The notes: generated from the letters alone by a model not told the origin. Numbered from the stretch's first letter, positions 38,901 to 49,999 are shown. The stretch is 64,000 nt of DNA from Rotaria macrura (GCA_900239685.1 OENT01000030.1:806-64805), one strand, 5' to 3'. Numbers and translations are program-made.

Positions 38901-39998
38901 AACAGGTTTTCTACTATAACCTACTCGCGCTGCTTAATCTAAAGTCACACGAGATTAATGTTAATTGGAGTTAAGAGGCAAGTTTCATCGTACTGCTAAA
39001 CAGGCTCGAAAGAAACTTGATTTCTTTTTATAAGAACAAGCGATTATTTATCACGGTCTATGGTTGAAAATAAAAACTCTACTCGCGTATTGGACATTTT
39101 TAAGATGACAATGGTTTATCATAATTTATTCAGATTCCCATAAGAATAGGACCATCAAGTTCGGTCATTTCTTTATGACTGAAGAAGTCATAATTTGTCA
39201 GATAAACACACCACCCTAGATCGAAGTTCATGTGGAATATGATTCAATTTGCAAACAGTGATTTTTAATTTATATCGATCTTTCGTCGAACTGAGAAGAT
39301 GACGTGTGTGCCGCGGTTGTTTACGTTATTTCTACTAACATCTACATCCTTTTTTCTCTTAAAATCACTGTTCATGTTATAGCATCGATAGTTGACGTTC
39401 ATTCACCTTATTTCAAAGTCAAGTATGTGTTTGCTGTTATATAGCAGAGTATCCCATCATAGTGGTACTCAGTAGAATTATTATTATATTGTTTTAAATC
39501 TTTACAACGACACAGATTTCATAGACGTTAGCTGAACACGAAGAAAACCTACGATTCCTTGTTATTGTTGTAACTACAACCACTTGTCCCATCATAGTAT
39601 TTTCGTCGATTGGAAATACATATTTTAAGTTGCTCTGATAAAAAGGAATAAAACAATCTCTTTAACAAAATACTAGATGTTTGTGCAAGAATGAAATATA
39701 TCAATCCGTCTGATTGAAGGAATGAAAAAAAGAACATCGATTTTTTCACTTTTGTTTTTAGATTGTACAATATTTATTTTTTGATAAAATATGTCATTTA
39801 ACCTGACTTTGAATGTCAGTAGTATTCATTTTCGATTGTTCTCTCTTGGAAAATTACTCATAGTATTTTGCGAACGTCATCGAAAAACGTTACGTTGGCG
39901 TTCCGTTTTTCACGTACGCCATTCTAGCACTCAATATTTGTGTACATTGTTTTCGTCTATCATTCTCAAATGTATTCAATCGTAAAAGTACCCCGCAG
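35973..39998. other. AT-rich, no confident gene; scattered coding-like scraps
   Basis: Near 38701-38900 (+), pieces such as SFLVYVEQPSNKHFDALKRF and SVMQDSVNSQLPLRYYWSMS appear in different frames with stops between them, consistent with a dead gene. The rest is unremarkable AT-rich sequence. Confidence 0.35.
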
Positions 39999-40007
39999 TA
40001 TAAATAG
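39999..40007 (+). promoter_or_regulatory. TATA box of the small gene at 40144
   Basis: TATAAATAG lies 137 bases upstream of the ATG at 40144. A start of transcription about 30 bases downstream would leave a 5' leader of roughly 110 bases. It is the best match to a canonical TATA box that I saw in the window. Confidence 0.45.
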
Positions 40008-40143
40008 TGAGCATTTCATTTTGTGTGTTCTATATACTAGACAATCATACGTATTTATGCTTCAATTTTTTTTACTACGAGCTGATTTTATCCTCGTCCG
40101 ACATCAGTAGTTAATTTGTACTTGATATCTATCGACGAACAGA

Positions 40144-40356
40144 ATGCAAAGTATCTTAAGCATGGTTAGCCATCTCATTCACGATTCATTAAATGATTTA
40201 CCTAAAAAATGTCGTAGTTTACAACAACGCATGAATAATTCATTAGTTAAGAAAGCTCATATGTCTAAACTCATGGCTCAACCGTATGAAATTATCAATG
40301 CTACTGACGATGATTCTTCAGAATATGCTGAACAACCTGTTAAATCTAATAGTTGA
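40144..40356 (+). CDS. Small intronless protein, 70 residues
   Basis: The ORF runs from ATG 40144 to TGA 40354-40356. The peptide MQSILSMVSHLIHDSLNDLP continues with KKCRSLQQRMNNSLVKKAHM, a basic helical middle, and ends in an acidic tail (ATDDDSSEYAEQPVKSNS). It has no signal peptide or transmembrane segment, so it is probably cytosolic or nuclear. Codon use is balanced compared with surrounding AT-rich DNA, and a TATA box precedes it. No family is recognised; it might instead be the first exon of a longer gene, though no strong donor was seen before the stop. Confidence 0.5.
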   Translation: MQSILSMVSHLIHDSLNDLPKKCRSLQQRMNNSLVKKAHMSKLMAQPYEIINATDDDSSEYAEQPVKSNS

Positions 40357-42291
40357 CTGTTCAAATATTCGTAATACATTAAATATATATATATATTGAT
40401 GAAAACTATACATACTAATCTTTATCTTTCTATACATTAGTGTCGTATATCAGTCATACAAAACTTGGTATCTGTAAATATCAAACTAACTTTATGTAAT
40501 CTTGTTTAATTTTATGTTAGTTCATTTGCAAAAATTTCGATTATAATTAATTTGTGCACATACTCATATTTCCATGGAAACGTAAATAACCAACAACTTC
40601 ATTGTCCGCGTTTTTTTACTCTCGATTATGTCTGCAGAATTTTGTTTTTGCCAGAATTAACAAAAAGTAAACATTGAATACTAACAACGTTATAATAAAA
40701 AAAAATGACATTACAGTGTATGAGTAAAGAACAGAAAAAAAAATTATGTTTGTTTGTGACAGATTGTCCCCATATAGTTTAACGAAAGATTCATCATCAA
40801 CTCAATAAACAATTACGTATTTGCGAATTTTCTCTCACAGGTTAAATCTAAGAAAGCAACAGTAGATAAAACTCGTATATTGTCTTCAAAAATAATTTAA
40901 ATTTATTGTGGTACAAAGATGATTTTCAACACATTCATAATAAAATTTCCTCATCAAGAATGAACTTAAATCATCTGGTTATTCAAATCCATTTTATTCA
41001 AATCCATTTAGAAAAAAATAATAAATTTATCACCAAATCTTTTGGTAACACATTCTATCGATATCATAACATGGATAATGCCTAGCTTAAATGGTCCTTT
41101 GTCCGATTGATTCTTTTTTGCCACAGTCATGGTGCAAACTAAGTGTGACTTCGAGATCGTAATAATTTTAGTAGACTTGATCATTTTGCTTGCGATAGAA
41201 TGAAAAATCGTTTCGAGATGAGAAATATGAAACCAAATGTACGATAGGAATATAATCTTATGAAAAATTCGTAAACGAAGGCAAAGTGAGTTGTAGAATG
41301 TCATAAATTGCGAACGGATTTTCTACGTGGACCATGCCAAAATTGATTGATCAGCTAAGAATTTTTTCTTTTACTTTAGCGTCTAGTCAAATTTTAAAAG
41401 GTGCAAGACAATTCTTCTTGGAATTCATGACAACGGTATTATAATAAACCTAGACTTTTTAGTATCTTCATTCGTCTTCTCTATAAACGAAGATGAGGTG
41501 TTCCTGTTCTGAGAAACGCTATGGCCAAGTGACACACACCGCCAGAGAACATTCTAGATTCACATAAAAATTTAAAAATCATCATAGTTAACCCTTTATC
41601 GTACAAATTTCGATGACTTATCAACCATATTGTTCGAAGAAAAGGCGAATACTTCGTACCTATGTGAATTAGATAATTATCGATGATTATTCTATACCTA
41701 TACACACAAACAATAATTTTCAGCTTCTATTGTATCCATACCAGTTCTCTTTGACAATATGATATTCAAATAGAGATTCACTGAAACTAAGTCCATTCAT
41801 TGATGACAACGGTAAAAATGACCAAGAGAGGCATTTATAGGTGTGTTTATTAAGATTGAACGTTGGATATATGACACATGATAATACCGTCGACGTCTGC
41901 TTTAGTGAGGCGATAATTTTTATTTAGAATGCGTACAGATTGAGTCTGTCGAAGCTTTTTCTAGCAAAACTTATCTCATATTTGATTTCATTTATGCTCA
42001 ATCGTTTCTCCACTTACGAATACTAGTAAGGAGTAATCAATACCGAAGTAGAAGAAAATTCTTACGACGGCCGTTCCAAATGTAATCACTTTTCTAGTTA
42101 AGTCGATCATTGAATAATAAATATGTACTATCGATGATTTCAATGCGGAATTGAAACAATTGAAATTTGTGGAGATATGAAATCTATATCATGAATTAAT
42201 TCATTCAATTAATTATAATTGAGATCAAAATAAGAACTTCAACGAATATTCCAAGGTAATATTTTTACTTCAGTATTAAATTAAATCATTT
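40357..42291. other. AT-rich; possible minus-strand coding scraps
   Basis: A (TA) run lies at 40383-40396. Minus-strand frames at 41008-41304 and 41481-41705 have some coding-like segments (VAKKNQSDKGPFKLGIIHV; GGVCHLAIAFLRTGTPHLRL). They lack clear starts or splice sites, and alternative frames look equally plausible. They may belong to the decayed gene that continues to 43275. Confidence 0.3.
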
Positions 42292-43275
42292 TCATTGAAT
42301 GAAATAATTATTAGTATTCTCGTTTTGTATCTGCATTTGTGTTTGAATGTAGATCTAATAAAAATGGAAAGGGTGAATAAACAAATGAACAGACTGTCTT
42401 CACTCTTACCATCTGCAGACTCGTATCCACGAAACGGCTTTTTTTAAACAGATATATCCCATCAACTGCTATGAAGCGCATACTTCGTCTAGTTTGAACA
42501 ATCGCTGCTGGTACGATAGGAGTATCCAAGAATAAAATGTATAGTATTGCTTTTCAAGTTCCCCGGCATAACATAACTGTACCTGCAAGTTTTATTTCTA
42601 CACAAAGCAAAATATTTTGAATCGAAGGGAACAACAAATACTTTCAAGAAAACTTACAGAAAAGATTTTCCTGCAAAAGCTTGACGAATTTCAAGAAAGC
42701 AGTATCCCCAGTGATACTGAAGATTTTAACGTATGCTAACCATAGTACTTATCTATTTATGAGTAGAATAGTTGTGTTTCAATGTTCAATAAATTCGAAT
42801 GTTGTCTTCACAACGATCGGTTTAACCCTTACGAAATTCGTATTAGTGAATGATTTCGAAATCAGAGTTCTATTCTGATAGGATGCCACTGAATGTAAAA
42901 GTCAATATAATCGGTAGCAAAATCAAAACTACAGTCTAACTCTATGAAGATATCAATTCTTTAAAAGCAATCTTCTATTTAAATTACTCTTTACATTTTC
43001 AACTAGTCAATTACTTATGCTTTTACAAGACACAGAGAAATTTTTTCTTCTGTTGGAATCAATATTCCCTGGAATTACTTTATCCTCGTCTTGAGAAACT
43101 TTCTTAATTCTAATAATCATAAACTGTATTGCCCTTCGAAATCGACAGTTCGCCTTCAAAGTTTATCTGCACTGATCTAAAAATCTGCAGCCCGATACGA
43201 TCCAAGTTCAAGTCGGAGTTCAACTTCGAAAATTGGTGGATTTTTTCGACTCTTTTTTTCTCGTAACATTGCTAT
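42292..43275 (-). pseudogene. Decayed spliced gene with intact splice sites
   Basis: The 3' half is clearest. A piece ends at 42658 with donor GTAAGT and reads IFSITGDTAFLKFVKLLQEN then LF. A 173-nt exon at 42410-42582 reads CTVMLCRGT, a TGA (42554-42556), then ILYILFLDTPIVPAAIVQTR onward to DTSLQM and donor GTAAGA. A terminal exon at 42292-42354, behind a strong pyrimidine tract, gives IYIQTQMQIQNENTNNYFIQ. Phases agree across both introns. Upstream scraps include DIFIELDCSFDFATDYIDFY (about 42860-42960) and KIHQFSKLNSDLNLDRIGLQ (about 43200-43265). In-frame stops make it a probable pseudogene. The family is unknown. Confidence 0.5.
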
Positions 43276-43389
43276 CGATGAGACACAACGGTCATTATTT
43301 AATACGAACTATCACTTTTGAATCGTGCAACAGCTTTTTTTATTCTGGAAAAGTTTGAACTACTGACATCTTTCAATCACCCGATACTA

Positions 43390-43540
43390 TGCTTCAGGGT
43401 GGAAAAACTCATTCGGAGCCATTCGAATTACTGGAGTTGATTCGGAATGGATTGCCCCCTGTTTCTGTGCCAATTGAATAATCCGCAAGAAATGTTGTCG
43501 GTGCCATGTACATGAGCTATTCATTTACACATATTTTTAC
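43390..43540 (-). other. Coding-like island, frame ambiguous
   Basis: This patch is less AT-rich than its surroundings and reads as plausible protein in more than one minus-strand frame: RQHFLRIIQLAQKQGAIHSE then STPVIRMAPNEFFHPEA, or MAPTTFLADYSIGTETGGNP. Which frame, if any, was translated cannot be decided by eye. It may be a further exon of the decayed gene just downstream. Confidence 0.3.
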
Positions 43541-44056
43541 AAATAAGTATAACAGCCAGCCAGAATAGTATTCAGATATATTCCTTGTCTCTCTATGAGA
43601 ATTTCAATTATCATTTAATCCTCATATTTGCAAAACATAACCAGCGGAGAGTCGAAAACTAATGCGATTTTTGGGTCGGCCAGGGTTCAAGTTGAAAGGA
43701 TTGAACTCGTATAGGACTCTATCATGAAATAGATGAAAATCAAGCAATTGATCGATGGCCCCAGAACATTACTTGTATGCTTTTTCTTTACGTTTAGTGC
43801 AGTAAAAGCAAGCAAAGTTGCTGCTTTCTGAACAAATGGCAATGCTAAATAATTGTGCTCAATTTTACTGTCTGAGTTTTTTTTTATGGAATAATTGTAT
43901 TTTCCCAGTAGAGTGGAGTTCATGACAAAGTTGATCTTTTGTGTTCTTTTCGCAAAATGTTTTAATCATACTTTAGAAAATTACAAAAAGTTTCGAAATG
44001 AATTCTGTAGTGTCATCATGAAAAAGATTATATTTTGTTTGAAGCATATAAAAAGT

Positions 44057-44992
44057 TCAAATATTGTCATTTGAATTGCTGTCAACTTTCAATCGTTCGT
44101 CTATCCAATTTAGTACATAGTTAAAAATATCTTCTCTATCTAAATCGTTGTGCAATTCATGCAGATGCTTTGGCCATCCTTTGTACGTTACGTCATTGCC
44201 TTTCACTCGTTTAGCTACCCAATTTTCAATAATAGCAACGGGTGTCACTTTATCATCGTCTCCATGTTGAATCAACACTGGAATTGGAAAATCGACGATA
44301 GCCGTTTCTAGTAAATAGCCTATTTCAAGAAAAAGGCATAGAGTTCGCGCCGGCCATCGATCGTGAACTAATGGGTCTTTGCGATAGATTTCAACCATTT
44401 CAGGATCACTACTGTAGACATTTTCATAATTTCCTTCGATTGGTAAACGAAAATGAGGGCTTAAATTCGAAAAAGCCCGAGCAACAAAAAAAAGGAGCCG
44501 TGTTGGACGTGTTTTGAGACAGATGGACGGTGTACTCAGTATAAAAAATTGGCAATCGAGTGGGTTTTTACTCCGTCGAAGAACGTGAGTGACGCAAACA
44601 GCACAGCCAGTACCATGTGCATAGATCACCATTGGTTGGCTTAATTGCATTTGAGAACGTACGTGTTTTACAACAGTTTCCAGGTCATCCAACAAGACAT
44701 CAATATGCTGAACAAAGCCACGCTCACCGTCTGACAAGCCGTGACCTCTTGTATCGAACGTGACACATGAAATTTGATGTTGATTAAAAAAATCGGCGAC
44801 ATGTTTGTATCTCTTAGAGTGTTCACCTGAACCATGTAGAAAAAGCACAATAGCACGAGGATTTCCATTTCGTGTTGGCCAGTAACGACAGGTTAAACGG
44901 AGTCCATCATTTGACGACTTAAGGTCAAATGTTGGATCATCTGGATTGCTTTTTTGCCCGGAGTCGTCCAAAGTTGTGTTTGTCTTCTCTGT
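44057..44992 (-). CDS. Monoglyceride-lipase-like alpha/beta hydrolase lacking the catalytic Ser
   Basis: The last exon, 312 codons, sits behind an acceptor (TTCGTATAG) at 44993; the first exon with the ATG was not found. Numbering from the Leu-Asp-Asp at 44971, the protein has all landmarks of the monoacylglycerol lipase (MGLL) family: the Tyr-Trp-Pro opening, oxyanion strand FLHGSGEHSKRY (44-55), DTRGHGLSDGERG (73-85), the SDPE and KDPL lid residues, HGDDDKVTP (236-244) with the acid, and KHLHELHND (268-276) with the base. At the nucleophile elbow, where the family has Gly-His-Ser-Met-Gly, this protein reads Ala-His-Gly-Thr-Gly. The Ser is Gly120 (GGT at 44612-44614, one change from AGT). 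It is likely a catalytically dead hydrolase with a binding or regulatory role, or an early pseudogene with the frame still open. Confidence 0.75.
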   Translation of the reverse strand, partial: TEKTNTTLDDSGQKSNPDDPTFDLKSSNDGLRLTCRYWPTRNGNPRAIVLFLHGSGEHSKRYKHVADFFNQHQISCVTFDTRGHGLSDGERGFVQHIDVLLDDLETVVKHVRSQMQLSQPMVIYAHGTGCAVCVTHVLRRSKNPLDCQFFILSTPSICLKTRPTRLLFFVARAFSNLSPHFRLPIEGNYENVYSSDPEMVEIYRKDPLVHDRWPARTLCLFLEIGYLLETAIVDFPIPVLIQHGDDDKVTPVAIIENWVAKRVKGNDVTYKGWPKHLHELHNDLDREDIFNYVLNWIDERLKVDSNSNDNI

Positions 44993-45432
44993 CTATACGA
45001 AAAAACACAACAAGTTCAAATTTTATTCCAAATTTAATTCGATCGTCATTTTAGAACGATATTTGAAGAGATTGCATGCCATACTGTTGTTTATTAAAGA
45101 TGAATACTTAGAAGGTCTTGGAATGATCACTAACTGAAATGGTCTGAGTTTTTGACACTCCTCTGGACGATCATGTATTATGAACTGCTCAGTATACAAA
45201 GTTACTCAGCCAAGAAATAACTGTAGGCGAATATTTGATCGGCCCAAATGTACATTAAGTTGAATTGCAAAGTACACTTTAGAATTCGACTGTTTCGATG
45301 TAGTGTTGCATTGCATCTAAGTTAAACTGAACGTGAGTTCTCGATTTCGCAGTTAGCCATCGGGCGAATTGCCTACTTTATAAACGCTTACGAGCTATTC
45401 TTTGGAACTCGCATATTCTCGAACAACACAGT
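44993..45432. other. 5' flank of the MGLL-like gene
   Basis: This stretch should contain the first exon of the minus-strand hydrolase. An ATG-led stretch MIVQRSVKNSDHFS near 45130-45172 has a donor-like GTTAGT, but its phase does not fit the acceptor at 44993. The start therefore remains unresolved. Confidence 0.3.
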
Positions 45433-45800
45433 CCCAGTGAAAAATATTCATTGATTTCAATCGGATTTTTCTGCACCATAATCAAAATTAAAATCGATAG
45501 ATAATTTTGATTATCCTTGATCATGAGATAACCATTATTTAACATTGTAACTGATCCCATGTGAAATTTTCTGATTGAAATCGGATTACTCTGCAGTAAA
45601 ATCAAGATTACTAATCGATTAGTAATTTCGATTTTGCTGCAGAGTAATCCGATTTCAATCAGAAAATTTCACATGGGATCAGTTACAATGTTAAATAATG
45701 GTTATCTCATGATCAAGGATAATCAAAATTATCAATCGATTTTAATTTTGATTATGGTGCAGAAAAATCCGATTGAAATCAGTGAATATTTTTCACTGGG
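45433..45800. mobile_element. 368-bp near-perfect palindrome (fold-back MITE)
   Basis: The two 184-base halves are reverse complements about a centre between 45616 and 45617 (AATC|GATT), with only a handful of mismatches and no loop. The ends read CCCAGTGAAAAATATTCA and its complement. It has no ORF and is probably a non-autonomous DNA transposon. No convincing target duplication was found at the edges. It sits between two divergently oriented hydrolase genes. Confidence 0.85.
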
Positions 45801-47566
45801 GTGACTCACAGTGTACATGATTTTCTCATCTTACAGCCGATCGCTTCGACAATGTCAGGATGCAGGTTCCCATTTGGATCCTATCTGATGGTGTCTAACT
45901 CACCTTTTCTTCGGTAAGTACCATAATAAAGTACTCTTGCTCTCTAACTACAGCCTCGTTTTCATCGAACACTTTATTAAGAAGGATTAAATAGTGAAGT
46001 TTACAACTACCATATGTTCATCACTTTGGGAAATGTCGGATTAGAATGATGTTACAATAATAAAGTTAGAGACATAGAATCTGTACACTTTGACAACAAC
46101 GGAACTTGAAAAACGAGATCCTACTTATTAAAACAATCATACACAAATTACTCATCAGCTAACACTGGTAAATCTTTTAGTGTCTTTCTTTATTTTGATA
46201 GTTTGTCACGTTCCATTTTCTCGTACGAGGAATTGGATCACAGAACACGCAAGAGACATCGTAATTTGAAAGAGTATTCTATCTACTTAGAAACGTACCC
46301 CATCAAATGCATAAAGATTCAATAAACGATATACTTTTAAAAACTAAAGCAGCAAACTATCGCAGTTCATTTTCATGTTGTGATCAGCGCTCTTGTTTCA
46401 GTAGAATTTTCGATTTTTACAGCAATTAGAGAGATCCTTGCTTAGTGTTCTTACATTTATTGTACAAGCTAACTCGCTGATATGAAAAAAAACTAAAGAA
46501 AGACGAATCTTACTTTTTTAGACGCCATCTTTGATGCAACTTATGAATTAATTGAAATGGCGAGGCTAAAATTCAAATGAAGACGAATCGAAAAACATAA
46601 CAGTACCATTTCGGTTTAGAAATGAATAGACGCACAAGTGCGCGCAATTAAAAACTCCATCTGAACGTGTTTTTTCCATTCTTGTCATCATTCAGAACTT
46701 ATCGCGCTGCTCCATACGAAAAACAGTGTTTTCGTCTTTTCAAAAGTTCTCTTTTCTATGAAAAACAAGCGTGCACATTCCTATGTGCGTAGATGAGAAA
46801 AAACAACATCATATTGCTGATCCATGTAACCTGTTTTAGTCTTCTACAACTAGATATATTTCTCAATTGACTGCTTTGTCTTCCTCATCAACTGATAGAT
46901 ACTTGATAAGTTCCTCGAAATTTTATCGTTGTACCAAAGAGTCTATGATTTTATAGCGTGCTATGTTAGGTGAAGAAAAGAAAATGTCTGATCGAAAAAC
47001 GTATCTACCTTTAGAAGACTAAGAAGAGTTACATAGATCAGTATCTGAAATTGTTTTTTCTCATTTTCGCTTATAGGAATGAGTAGATTTTTTCATGAAT
47101 CCGTAAGCTTTTGATAAAATGAAAACACATATTTTCGTATGTAACTACCTCATGAGTTTTAACTGATGACAACAGCAACAAAAGAAAAATAATATTTCGA
47201 TGAAATTGCCAACCACTCGCATCTTGTTCTACTCGCATTGCAAGGCAATAGATGTTTAACGGCAAAAATATGCATTAAATTTCTTAAAACAAACTTATTT
47301 CAGAGAACCACTATGAATTTCAAGATTGATTTATTTTTCTTTTCTTCTTCCTTTCTTTAACTTCTTAGAGATCTAGTCAGCGAATAGCAGTGTCATTTCG
47401 ACAAGTAAAACTCATATGTAAGTATTTATTTAAATTTTCAATGTTACTCATCCGAAGGAATATATCTTTACTCTCAAATATTAAAGGCAGGCGTGGTTAG
47501 TAAATTTGTATTACAAGTACGTACATAACATTATATGAAGTCATAAACAACAAATGTATGAAGTAG
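45801..47566. other. Intergenic, upstream of the ABHD6-like gene
   Basis: Contains the missing N-terminal exon(s) of the plus-strand gene. A strong acceptor (long pyrimidine tract, CTTCTTAG) near 47370 precedes a 49-nt piece ending at donor GTAAGT near 47420. Its phase does not join directly to the exon starting at 47567, so another small exon would be needed. Nothing else was recognised. Confidence 0.35.
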
Positions 47567-48773
47567 ATTCACTGGATATCGAGCTGGTCTCGTCAAACAT
47601 TCCTTGATACTTGATAGCCAGGAAGAGGCTTCATTTAGTTATTCTGAAAAAGGTAGACGAAGATTGGGAATACCTAGCATCATCTTTGTTCATGGCCTTT
47701 CTTCGAACAAGGAAACATTCATACCAATCATCAAAGTTAGTGAAAGAATTAGGTTCAAAGTTCTAGTTGATAAAAGTGTGTGTCTTATGCATAGAACATT
47801 CCCAATACTTACCATATAATAACTATTGATCTGCCTGGTCATGGGGAAACAGTTGGCCTACGCGAAGACCACTATTCAATCGAGATATTTGCTGATAATT
47901 TAAAACTGGTACAGGTCGTTGTTGTTAAATATGTAGTAGTGTTTGGCGAAAAGTTTTTCATTAGTTCTTTGACAAGATGAATTTAACCGAGCCTTTGTGC
48001 ATTATCGGTGCATCGATGGGTGGTGCTGTTGTTTGTGCTTTCGCTGTTAAATACCCAAACTATGTCAGTATGCTTTGTTTGTTGGCTCCGATAGGTAAAT
48101 GCCGTCGAACTAAGAACTTATTTTTTCGTTTTTACTTACATATGTATTCTTGCGTTTCAAAAGCTAATGAAGCGTCTGAAAGTGATTTAATCCGAAAGCT
48201 CAAGTCCGGTGAATCAAGCGTTCTTCTGCCAGAGACACCTGCACAACTACGTAACATGATCAATACGTTGACTGTAAAGAGAGTCAACTTACCTAGACCG
48301 TTTCTCAATGGATTCCTTCATTTACGATTACGTTTATTGGAAGAACATAAAAAAGGTATTTGTAAGAAAAGGAAAGAATTTGCAAATGATCAAGTTTATA
48401 GTTTTTGCTGTTAGTTCTGCAATCGTTACTTATCCATGATTCTTCACTAATCGAGCAACACTTTGAAAGTTTGCGTAATCTCAACTGTCCAACTTTAATT
48501 TTGTGGGGTCAACAAGATAAGGTATACATTGATTGAATACGATATTGTCGATGTATGATATCGTTGTTCTTCCAGGTGTTTACTGTTAATGGTGCTGATT
48601 TTTATTGTCAGCTATTACCTTGTGCAGAATCAGTCATCTTTGATGACTGTGGACATTTTATGGCTATCGACAAGCCCCAAGAAACAGCAACAAGTATCAT
48701 GAACTTCTTTGATAAACATTCCAATCCTGAGACAAAATCCATTTCAGTTATCAAAGTCAATTTTTTGGATTAA
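47567..48773 (+). CDS. ABHD6-like: ABHD6-type monoacylglycerol hydrolase (5' end incomplete)
   Basis: Six exons join in phase: 47567-47735, 47795-47914, 47965-48094, 48164-48355, 48415-48521 and 48576-48773. The introns are 50-69 bases with GT/AG ends. The joined protein of about 305 residues follows the ABHD6 order: oxyanion strand IIFVHGLSSNKETF, IDLPGHGETVG, nucleophile elbow IGASMGGAVV (Ser codon 48013-48015), acid region LILWGQQDKVF and base DDCGHFMAIDKP. So the Ser-Asp-His triad is intact, unlike in the neighbour at 44057-44992. ABHD6 is a membrane-bound lipase of monoacylglycerols, including 2-arachidonoylglycerol, with a short N-terminal anchor; that exon was not located here. An intron at 48095-48163 is a multiple of three and stop-free, so retention would keep the frame. 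A polyadenylation signal follows at 48829. Confidence 0.85.
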
Positions 48774-48828
48774 GCTAGCCGGTAACCTAGTTGCTCTCAT
48801 CTCTTCCATATCTGATTATGATATTCCT

Positions 48829-48834
48829 AATAAA
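48829..48834 (+). terminator. Polyadenylation signal AATAAA of the ABHD6-like gene
   Basis: The hexamer lies 56 bases after the stop codon of the hydrolase, a normal spacing for a 3' UTR in a compact animal genome. Confidence 0.5.
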
Positions 48835-49181
48835 TTTTACAAGGTCGCCAGACAGCAATTTAGATTTCTTCTTCATTTTTTTCTACTATAGTAAAATGTT
48901 CTTATCAAAGTTATTGGGAAAATTTTCAATCATGTTGACATGGCTATCGCAGTGTGATCGCTATGAAATAAGTAAACCGAACAGAAATATCTAAATTTAG
49001 TATGAGAAAAAATCAAAAAAGAATACTACGATTATAAAACATGAACACACTTAAACTAACCAATGAATACTGCATTATCGTTCCTCTAAATCTGTGAAAA
49101 CAAGTAGCATTGTAACTAGGTACCAATACAAAACTCTTGGGTTTCGATCAGATTTAGGTCTTGGGAGACGTAACCGGATTC

Positions 49182-49999
49182 TAGAGACTTGCGAGGAGCC
49201 CCGAACTCCGACTACAATTCCGACTCCGACAGAGTCGGAGTCGGAATTAAAAAAACTAAAATTTTCGCAGTCGGAATCGGAGTCGGAGTTAAAAAATTAA
49301 ATTTTTCGGAATGGGAGTCGGAGTCAGATCTTTTGAAAAATTTTTTCGGAGTTTAAGCAAAGTCAAGATTCAAATTATGTTTGATGAGCCTTCGACATTC
49401 CATACAACAACATCTTTGTTTTTCATATTAACAAACAAAAAAAAATCTCAAAGGGAACACGTGTTTCATATAATGAGAATAAGTTTCAGGATAAAAAAGA
49501 ACAAATCAATCATCTTTCAGCTATAACTTTCGAAAGATCGACTAAATAAAAACATATCATGAATCAAGCAATATTTCAGTCTCACTCAAAGTAGTATAAA
49601 TGTCTTCATTATCAAATTTTTATCGCTTGGCCATAGTACATGTCGAATCTTCAGATGACGCGGTCGCTATTGATGACATTGAAATGGTTATTTTTCTTCT
49701 ATTCTCATAGAAAAGCTGTTTCAAAAAAGTCAATTTTTTTTGTAGAAACAACATTTGATTGATTTTTTCGGAGCCTAAATTGGTTCTTTTTTTCCGACGT
49801 AGTATTCTCTGAAGCTGAAAATAATCTTTCGACTACTGCATTAAACGCTGAAATCGCATATATCTGTTTGGCTAAAAAAGATAACACCGGGAACTAAAGA
49901 CCTGTGGGAGTCCCAAACTCCATCAGAGTTAAAAAAAACGAAAATTTTCGAAGTCGAAGTCGGGTTCCGGAATAAAAAAATTTACTCCGCAGGTCTCTA
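49182..49999. mobile_element. Internally deleted hAT transposon with 8-bp target duplication
   Basis: The 818-bp element has terminal inverted repeats TAGAGACTTGCG (49182-49193) and, inverted at the right end, TAGAGACCTGCG (49988-49999). It is flanked by identical 8-mers CCGGATTC at 49174-49181 and 50000-50007. The subterminal regions carry GGAGTCGGAGTC words, common in hAT elements. Inside, on the minus strand, is the end of a transposase (49705-49887). An 8-bp duplication, such ends and this protein together fit the hAT superfamily. The deletion of most of the gene makes it non-autonomous. Confidence 0.9.
49705..49887 (-). pseudogene. hAT transposase C-terminal dimerisation segment (fragment)
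   Basis: About 60 residues, LSFLAKQIYAISAFNAVVER then LFSASENTTSEKKNQFRLRK, match the hallmark C-terminal region of hAT transposases: an alanine/serine stretch, then Glu-Arg-Leu-Phe-Ser, a glycine/asparagine turn and a basic tail. The zinc finger, the RNase-H-like catalytic residues and the insertion domain are all missing, so it is not an active enzyme. The frame lies entirely within the element bounded at 49182 and 49999. Confidence 0.85.

Noticed and set aside
43660-43700. GGGTTCAAGT, resembling a tRNA B box
   Set aside because: No cloverleaf, A box or acceptor stem could be drawn around it. A similar GGTTCAAGT near 1658 fails in the same way.
49094-49526. Plus-strand ORFs rich in Ser/Glu/Lys
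   Set aside because: They are translations of the GGAGTCGGAGTC subterminal repeats of the hAT element.
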